From: an uncultured Collinsella sp.
Lineage (GTDB): Bacteria; Actinomycetota; Coriobacteriia; Coriobacteriales; Coriobacteriaceae
Direction: 5' to 3'
NCBI GenBank assembly: GCA_902388545.1
Contig: CABMPS010000087.1
Coordinates: 1 to 7,601 of the forward strand
Length of the DNA: 7,601 nt
A program made the translations under genes and the position numbers. A model generated the notes under the pieces. That model worked only from the letters and a program-made list of their open reading frames with translations. It did no database searches and was not told the origin of the DNA. Below are positions 6,396 through 7,601 of the stretch, one piece after another (the first letter of the stretch is position 1; every line of letters begins with the position of its first letter).

Positions 6396-7247
6396 TCATT
6401 TTCCGAGCCAGTTTTTGAACCACCACTCCATAGAGCGGCTCATCTCGGCCATAAAGGGGCTCGTGTGCTTACGGGTGTAGATGTCGCGGGCGTGCGGGCG
6501 AAACATCGCATCCATCTCGGCCACCTGCGCATCCATCGTCGCGGCGTCGGCGCGACAATAACGCTCCTCGTGCACCAGGTTCACCACGGGATGCGCGATT
6601 GCCGGGCGCTCCTTACGGGGCGTGCCGATGATGAGCATCGACAGCGGCATGGTATAGGCAGGCAAGTCCAGCAGTGCGGCAACTTCCTCGGCGTTCTCGA
6701 CGATATCGCCGATATAGCAGCTCCCCAGCCCCAGAGATTCGGCGGCGACCACGGCGTTTTGAGCGGCGATCACGGCATCCTGCGCCGCGATGGCAAAGTC
6801 GCCCAAACCCGGCGCGCGGCGGGGCGCCTTGCCCACGCGCTCGACAAACTCGGGCTCAAAGCAACCAACATGCTCAAACAGATCGATCCACTTGGCATAA
6901 TCGACCACAAATATAAGTGCCCAGGGCGCCTTGGCGATCATGGGCTGGTGATCGCACAGGTCGGCCAGACGGTCCAGCGTAGCCTGCTCGCGAATGCTCA
7001 CGATGGAATACATCATCATGGCGCCCGCCGACGGTGCGCGACTCGCCGCATGCAAGATCGCCGCCCGCTGCTCGTCGGTCACCGCCACGGGATGGTCGTT
7101 GTCATCGCGCGCAAAAGCGCGCGTGGACGAACGGTGCTCCAAAATGTCCAGTACCGCGTTGCCCGTAGTCTCGACCGGATAGCCGTACGTATCCACGCCC
7201 GCAGCTCCGTCGCCGCCCATGCCCGCCTCGCAAACCTGCTCGCTCAT
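6396..7247 (-). CDS. Nitroreductase-family FMN-dependent oxidoreductase
   Basis: This is a cytoplasmic flavoprotein of 283 residues that probably uses NAD(P)H; the natural substrate cannot be told from sequence. Family features: the FMN-phosphate-binding start HRSSTRAF (38-45), SRAPSAGAMMMY (69-80, the second flavin contact region), a central helix AAQNAVVAAESLGLGSCYIG (about 161-180), and a core strand ending in MLIIGTP (204-210). The length is above the roughly 200-residue core because of a leader of about 37 residues and a C-terminal extension of about 70 residues rich in Met, Arg and Trp (ending MEWWFKNWLGK). Such extensions often complete the dimer or the active-site lid. The start at 7247 has GAGGG about 7-8 bases upstream. 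It is transcribed away from the membrane-protein gene at 7461 and ends against the hairpin at 6360-6394. No functional link to kup is evident. Confidence 0.88.
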   Translation of the reverse strand: MSEQVCEAGMGGDGAAGVDTYGYPVETTGNAVLDILEHRSSTRAFARDDNDHPVAVTDEQRAAILHAASRAPSAGAMMMYSIVSIREQATLDRLADLCDHQPMIAKAPWALIFVVDYAKWIDLFEHVGCFEPEFVERVGKAPRRAPGLGDFAIAAQDAVIAAQNAVVAAESLGLGSCYIGDIVENAEEVAALLDLPAYTMPLSMLIIGTPRKERPAIAHPVVNLVHEERYCRADAATMDAQVAEMDAMFRPHARDIYTRKHTSPFMAEMSRSMEWWFKNWLGK

Positions 7248-7304
7248 CGCCCTACCCTCGCCATTTCTTTAAGAAGCCTTTACGTTTCCGTGTAATTCCC
7301 GTCC

Positions 7305-7361
7305 ATTATCGCGCAGGTCGCCACTACATTGCGCCACACCGCCACACGCGCGCGTTAATAT
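7305..7361. promoter_or_regulatory. Possible divergent promoter pair
   Basis: In the 213-base gap 7248-7460, GATAAT (7310-7305, minus strand) could be the -10 box for the nitroreductase gene and TAATAT (7356-7361, plus strand) the -10 box for the membrane-protein gene. Neither has a good -35 at 16-18 bases (the best on the plus strand is GCCACA at 7333-7338). The two regions would overlap back to back, so a single regulator could touch both. Support is weak. Confidence 0.3.
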
Positions 7362-7369
7362 GGCTGGTT

Positions 7370-7426
7370 GGTGTGCGCAGCCACCAATTGCTGCGCATAT
7401 CTTGGTAACAATCGGGTAAACCCCCG
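7370..7426 (+). promoter_or_regulatory. Structured 5' leader of the membrane-protein gene
   Basis: GGTGTGCGCAGC (7370-7381) pairs with GCTGCGCATATC (7390-7401): 12 pairs, two of them G-T, around an 8-base loop. A smaller hairpin follows, CGGG (7413-7416) with CCCG (7423-7426), loop TAAACC. The first hairpin would start close to the transcription start expected from TAATAT at 7356-7361. The G-T pairs favour the plus-strand RNA. I do not recognise a known riboswitch class; in particular the GGGGAGTA element of yybP-ykoY manganese riboswitches is absent. Confidence 0.4.
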
Positions 7427-7460
7427 CTTTCGTAGGTTTTAGTTTGTGAGGAGTCTCAGC

Positions 7461-7601
7461 ATGTTCGCTGCCGCCATCTCGCTCGTCGGTCTTGCGGCGA
7501 CCGTCTACCTTGTCTTGTGCGAGGCCAAGGCCATTTGCGCAAAGTCGGGCACCGTCACCAAGGGCGCCTTCGCCTGGAGCGTCGCCTTTGGCCTGTTCCA
7601 G
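7461..7601 (+). CDS. Membrane protein N terminus, possibly MntP-like cation exporter (cut by window end)
   Basis: Only 47 residues are visible, and the frame stays open to the end. The start is well supported: GAGGAG lies 7 bases before the ATG. Residues 2-20 (FAAAISLVGLAATVYLVLC) form a first membrane span; a short loop with three Lys (23-34) leads to a second hydrophobic stretch ending GLFQ. The layout (span with an acidic residue at its end, an AxxxCAKSG-like stretch, a Lys-rich loop, then a second span with FGxFQ) resembles the start of MntP manganese exporters, where the first span ends in a conserved MDAFA. Here the matching place would read CEAKA, with Glu in place of Asp. The identity is tentative; it could be another small multi-span family. 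A structured leader precedes it. Confidence 0.6.
   Translation, partial: MFAAAISLVGLAATVYLVLCEAKAICAKSGTVTKGAFAWSVAFGLFQ

Overview
The window is high-GC bacterial chromosome (many codons end in G or C) with closely spaced genes and strong GGAGG-type ribosome binding sites. Gene content and style suggest a gut actinobacterium of the class Coriobacteriia, possibly Collinsella. That placement is inference from family resemblance and base composition; no rRNA or marker tree is available here. There are seven protein genes, two of them cut by the window edges. I found no rRNA, tRNA, CRISPR array, transposase or phage gene.

Layout: (1) 1-1426, plus strand, is the 3' part of an rlmKL-type 23S rRNA methyltransferase gene, carrying the whole RlmK half. 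(2) 1427-1520 is a convergent gap filled by a long two-part hairpin. (3) 1521-3864, minus strand, is a KdpD/KdpE two-component pair; the kinase lacks the large N-terminal KdpD sensor domain. (4) 3865-3977 holds a 15-bp hairpin with a T-rich tail, which looks like a terminator on the minus strand. It has a second, competing arm. (5) 3978-4148, minus strand, is a 56-residue single-span membrane protein of unknown function. (6) 4209-6236, minus strand, is a Kup-family potassium transporter with an exact TATAAT box in front. (7) 6360-6394 is another perfect hairpin, related in core sequence to the one at 3893-3931. (8) 6396-7247, minus strand, is a nitroreductase-family flavoprotein. (9) 7248-7460 is a divergent promoter region with a stable leader hairpin. 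(10) 7461 to the window end, plus strand, is the start of a multi-span membrane protein, possibly MntP-like.

The coherent unit is kup, then the small membrane protein, then kdpD and kdpE, all on the minus strand. KdpDE normally controls the KdpFABC ATPase; here no kdpFABC genes are in view and the neighbouring potassium transporter is Kup. The simplest reading is a potassium-homeostasis locus in which a shortened KdpD senses membrane, ionic or cytoplasmic signals and KdpE adjusts expression of kup or of a distant kdp operon. The terminator-like repeat between the two halves suggests that transporter and regulator are at least partly separate transcription units. The flanking genes (rRNA methylation, nitroreductase, putative cation exporter) show no obvious link to this unit.
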